Assembly: GCF_008329535.1 (NCBI RefSeq)
Contig: NZ_NPKR01000013.1
Location: 1-64,000, forward strand
DNA length: 64,000 nucleotides
DNA from: Mycolicibacterium sp. P1-18
Lineage (GTDB): Bacteria; Actinomycetota; Actinomycetes; Mycobacteriales; Mycobacteriaceae
Direction of reading: 5' to 3'
The translations under genes and the position numbers were made by a program. Shown here one piece after another: positions 60,701-64,000 of this stretch; positions within the stretch are counted from its first letter, which is position 1, and every line of letters starts with the position of its first letter. The notes under the pieces are model-generated. The model saw only the letters and a list, made by a program, of their open reading frames with translations, ran no database searches and was not told where the DNA came from.

Positions 60701-62670
60701 TGCTGCCACGTCAGACCGGCGCGCATGACCAGCTCGTTGAACCGGTCGATCTCGACCCGACCGTGCCAGATGGCGGTGACCGTGTCGGCGAACCGCATGG
60801 CGGTCGCCTCGCGTTCGACGGCGTCGTCTTCCTCGCGGATCGACTTCTGCGGCGAGATCTTGAACTGGTAGATCCACACCGGCATGCCGTCGACGCGGTT
60901 GACGTAGAACGGCCGCTCCTCGAGAACCACCACGCCCATGCACTGCAGCATCGGCAACAGCACGCTCAGCGACGCCGACCGGCCGGCGAGGTACCAGGTG
61001 AGGTTGGCCGGCTGCCCCTCGCCGCCGTCGGCGAAGACGAGCTTGACCGAATCGTTCTGCAGCTGTTCGATGATCGCGATGTCACCGATGGCGTCGTGCG
61101 GACTGAACGCCTGCCGGTAGACCTCCGGGAAGGCCACCGAGTAGTGCTCGGCGTCGGTGCGGGAGATCGCACCCGTCGGGACCGCCCCCATCAGCCGGTC
61201 GCCCCACGTGCGGGCGGCCTCGGTCAGCAGATTCTGGATCCGGGTCTCGGCCTCCAGCGACGTGTCGACGTCCTCGGGCTTGCTGTCGTCGGGCAGCCGA
61301 ACGGTGAAGTGCACCACCGCCCACGGCGATTCGCTGACCCGCGCGGTGTATTCGAGGCTCTCGCCGCCGAGCTCGCGGACCAGGATGTCCTGCATCTCGA
61401 GGCGGACCACGGTGGTGTACCGGTCGCGCGGCAGGTACACCAGGCACGACACGAAGTGCGAGAGCTGGTCGGTGCGCAGGAACAGCAGTGCCCGACGGCG
61501 CGAGCCGAGGTCGACCACCGCGTTGGCCATGTCGAGGAGCTGTTGGGCGCTGAGGGAGAACAACTCCGAGCGCGGAATCGTCTGGATGATGTCCAGCGTC
61601 AGCGGCCCGGGGTGACTGTTGTCGCCGTGGGACAGCGCGAGCGCCTCGCGGACCCGGCGCGAAATCAGCGGAATCTCGAGGACGTTCGCGTTGGAGGCGG
61701 CGACGGTGAACAACCCGACGAACCGGTGCTCGATCGCGGCGGTCTGGCCGGGCAGGGTTTCGCGGACCACCACGATGTGGGGATGCGCGCCGTAGCGCAG
61801 GTAGCTCGGCATGGTCGCCTGCGCCAGCACCAGCAGGTCGTCCTGCTCGGTGAGCTGCGGCAACACGTCGGTGCGCAGGCGAAGCACGCCGAGCCGGCTG
61901 GCCGGGTCGACGGTGGCCGCGCCGTCCTCGACCGAGCAGCGCTGATAGCCCAACAGCACGAAGTGCCCGTCGGCGAGCCAGCGCAGCAACGCCGCCACGT
62001 CGCGTCGGTCGTAGGACGGGAAGTGGCCCTCGCGATCGGAGTCCAACTGGCTGGCCAGCACGACCAATGCCGCGTCGAGGGCCGCCTCGTCGAGCGACAC
62101 CTGCCGGGCGTCGCCGAGCACGCTCGGCAGGAGCTCGACGGCTTCGGCGACGGACTTGGGGTCGGCCGTCGGCGAGAGTTGAACGTGCATCCACGTCTCG
62201 TCCACGCCGTCCCGGGGTGCGTCGGGCGCGTTGACGGGGTGGAGGTCCAGCAGTCCCCCGGCCGGATCGCGCCGGACGCGGAACACCGGGTTCATGATCG
62301 CGGTGTACGCGACGCCGAGGCGGTGCAGGAGCACCGTCACGGTGTCGGTCAGCATCGCGCTCTGGTCGGTGACGATCTGGATGGAGGGTCCGATGCCACC
62401 CGGGTCCTCGGCCGCGTGCACCGCGACCTTGGTGTCGCCGGTGGCGCGCTGCTGCCCGACCGTTTGGTGGGCGGCGATCAGCGCCGGGGAGACGCTGCGC
62501 CCCGACGCGTCGACGGGCATCGTCAGCGCGGCGTCGGCGGCAGGTGCGTCACCGTGAGGCCCGTGATGGGTCGCGAGGTAGGCCTTCTCGAGGTCGCCGG
62601 CGACGGCGCCCTCGTCCCTCTCGATCACCGTCGTGTCGTCCCCGCGCCGTCCTCCTGGCACCGTCGTCAT
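57796..62670 (-). CDS. gdh: NAD-specific glutamate dehydrogenase, L_180 class
   Basis: A 1624-aa enzyme that oxidises glutamate to 2-oxoglutarate and ammonia with NAD+. The long N-terminal ACT-like regulatory segments (to about residue 700) precede the catalytic domain: [35 protein letters not shown] and [17 protein letters not shown], then a long C-terminal helical domain. In mycobacteria this enzyme is restrained by GarA, whose release needs PknG phosphorylation. ATG 62670 has AGGAG 8 nt upstream. It heads an operon with the thioesterase and Rv2474c-like gene. The very long antisense open frame here is a codon-bias shadow. Confidence 0.97.
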   Translation of the reverse strand: [1624 protein letters not shown]

Positions 62671-62792
62671 ACCGATCGCTCCTGCCTTGCGCGCGTGCCG
62701 TCCGCCGTTGGATGACGCCGCCGAAGCGGCTCAGTGGCCCGCGGATGTGACACTAGTGGCCCCCGGTGCCGCTGCGGTTGAACCCCGTGAGA

Positions 62793-64000
<1,208 letters not shown>

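Noticed and set aside
58123..62715. 1530-codon open frame on the plus strand antisense to gdh
   Set aside because: Shadow of the strong third-position GC bias of gdh: composition is dominated by Arg, Gly, Val, His and Asp, there is no ribosome binding site, and no recognisable domain.

Overview
The window reads as one contiguous stretch of an actinobacterial chromosome, almost certainly from a mycobacterium of the fast-growing, environmental kind (Mycolicibacterium-like). The evidence is high GC with GTG/TTG starts; a run of genes in the order I know from the M. tuberculosis Rv2457c-Rv2477c neighbourhood (clpX, clpP2, clpP1, tig, nei1, rpiB, the Rv2466c-type thiol oxidoreductase, pepN, HNH proteins, glbO, a thioesterase, the ~180-kDa NAD-GDH, ettA); and mycobacterial families such as the UPF0677 methyltransferase, 13E12/DUF222 HNH proteins and a CtaJ-like subunit. 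No insertion sequence, prophage, CRISPR array or replication origin was seen.

Region 1 (about 1-19 kb) is a myo-inositol catabolic locus. A sugar ABC transporter (ATPase, permease, lipoprotein binding protein) runs leftward. A GntR regulator (IolR-like) follows. A tightly packed rightward operon carries iolC, a Cgl0159-type aldolase-like barrel, iolB, iolD, iolH, mmsA/iolA and a second isomerase-like barrel. The transporter and iolC promoters share an 18/22-identical box followed, at the same 7-nt distance, by a GTGAC...ACA element, so import and breakdown look co-regulated. A PA0148-type adenine deaminase, a TAP-like lipoprotein hydrolase, and a LacI regulator divergent from two Gfo/Idh/MocA dehydrogenases (one IolG-like) complete the region.

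Region 2 (19-28.6 kb) holds a type III glutamine synthetase with GlnR-like boxes, a DUF559 protein, a beta-propeller lipoprotein, an FdhF/YdeP molybdo-oxidoreductase with its FdhD sulfurtransferase, an MGT-type glycosyltransferase and cyanase.

Region 3 (28.6-33.3 kb) is conserved proteostasis: clpX, the clpP1-clpP2 operon with a ClgR-type box upstream, trigger factor, then tRNA-Pro(TGG) and tRNA-Gly(TCC). Directly after the tRNAs lies an accessory-looking malonate module (33.4-38.2 kb): MadL/MadM transporter, a single polypeptide fusing malonyl-CoA decarboxylase (MatA) to malonyl-CoA synthetase (MatB), and a divergent GntR/FCD regulator.

Region 4 (38.2-50.6 kb) contains a secreted protein with four exact 29-residue repeats, a DUF1542 membrane protein with a Gly-rich tail, a DUF222/HNH protein, a cation/proton antiporter, nei1, rpiB, a TetR-SDR pair with palindromic operators, and a three-gene operon with ATGA overlaps. 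That operon encodes an NCS1 base permease, a yeast-type cytosine deaminase and an isopenicillin-N-synthase-like dioxygenase, and may be an uncharacterised pyrimidine (5-methylcytosine/thymine) salvage route. A membrane-embedded sulfite-oxidase-like protein follows.

Region 5 (50.6-64 kb) is core mycobacterial again: the Rv2466c-type protein, pepN, HNH proteins, a 46-aa conserved-looking small protein, DUF5130 and CtaJ-like respiratory supercomplex candidates, glbO, and a gdh-thioesterase-Rv2474c-like operon joined by GTGA overlaps. ettA is cut by the right edge. Several genes (DUF222/HNH, pepN, the first small HNH gene, ctaJ) have a TANNNT hexamer 6-8 nt before the start codon and little or no ribosome binding site, as expected for leaderless mRNAs.
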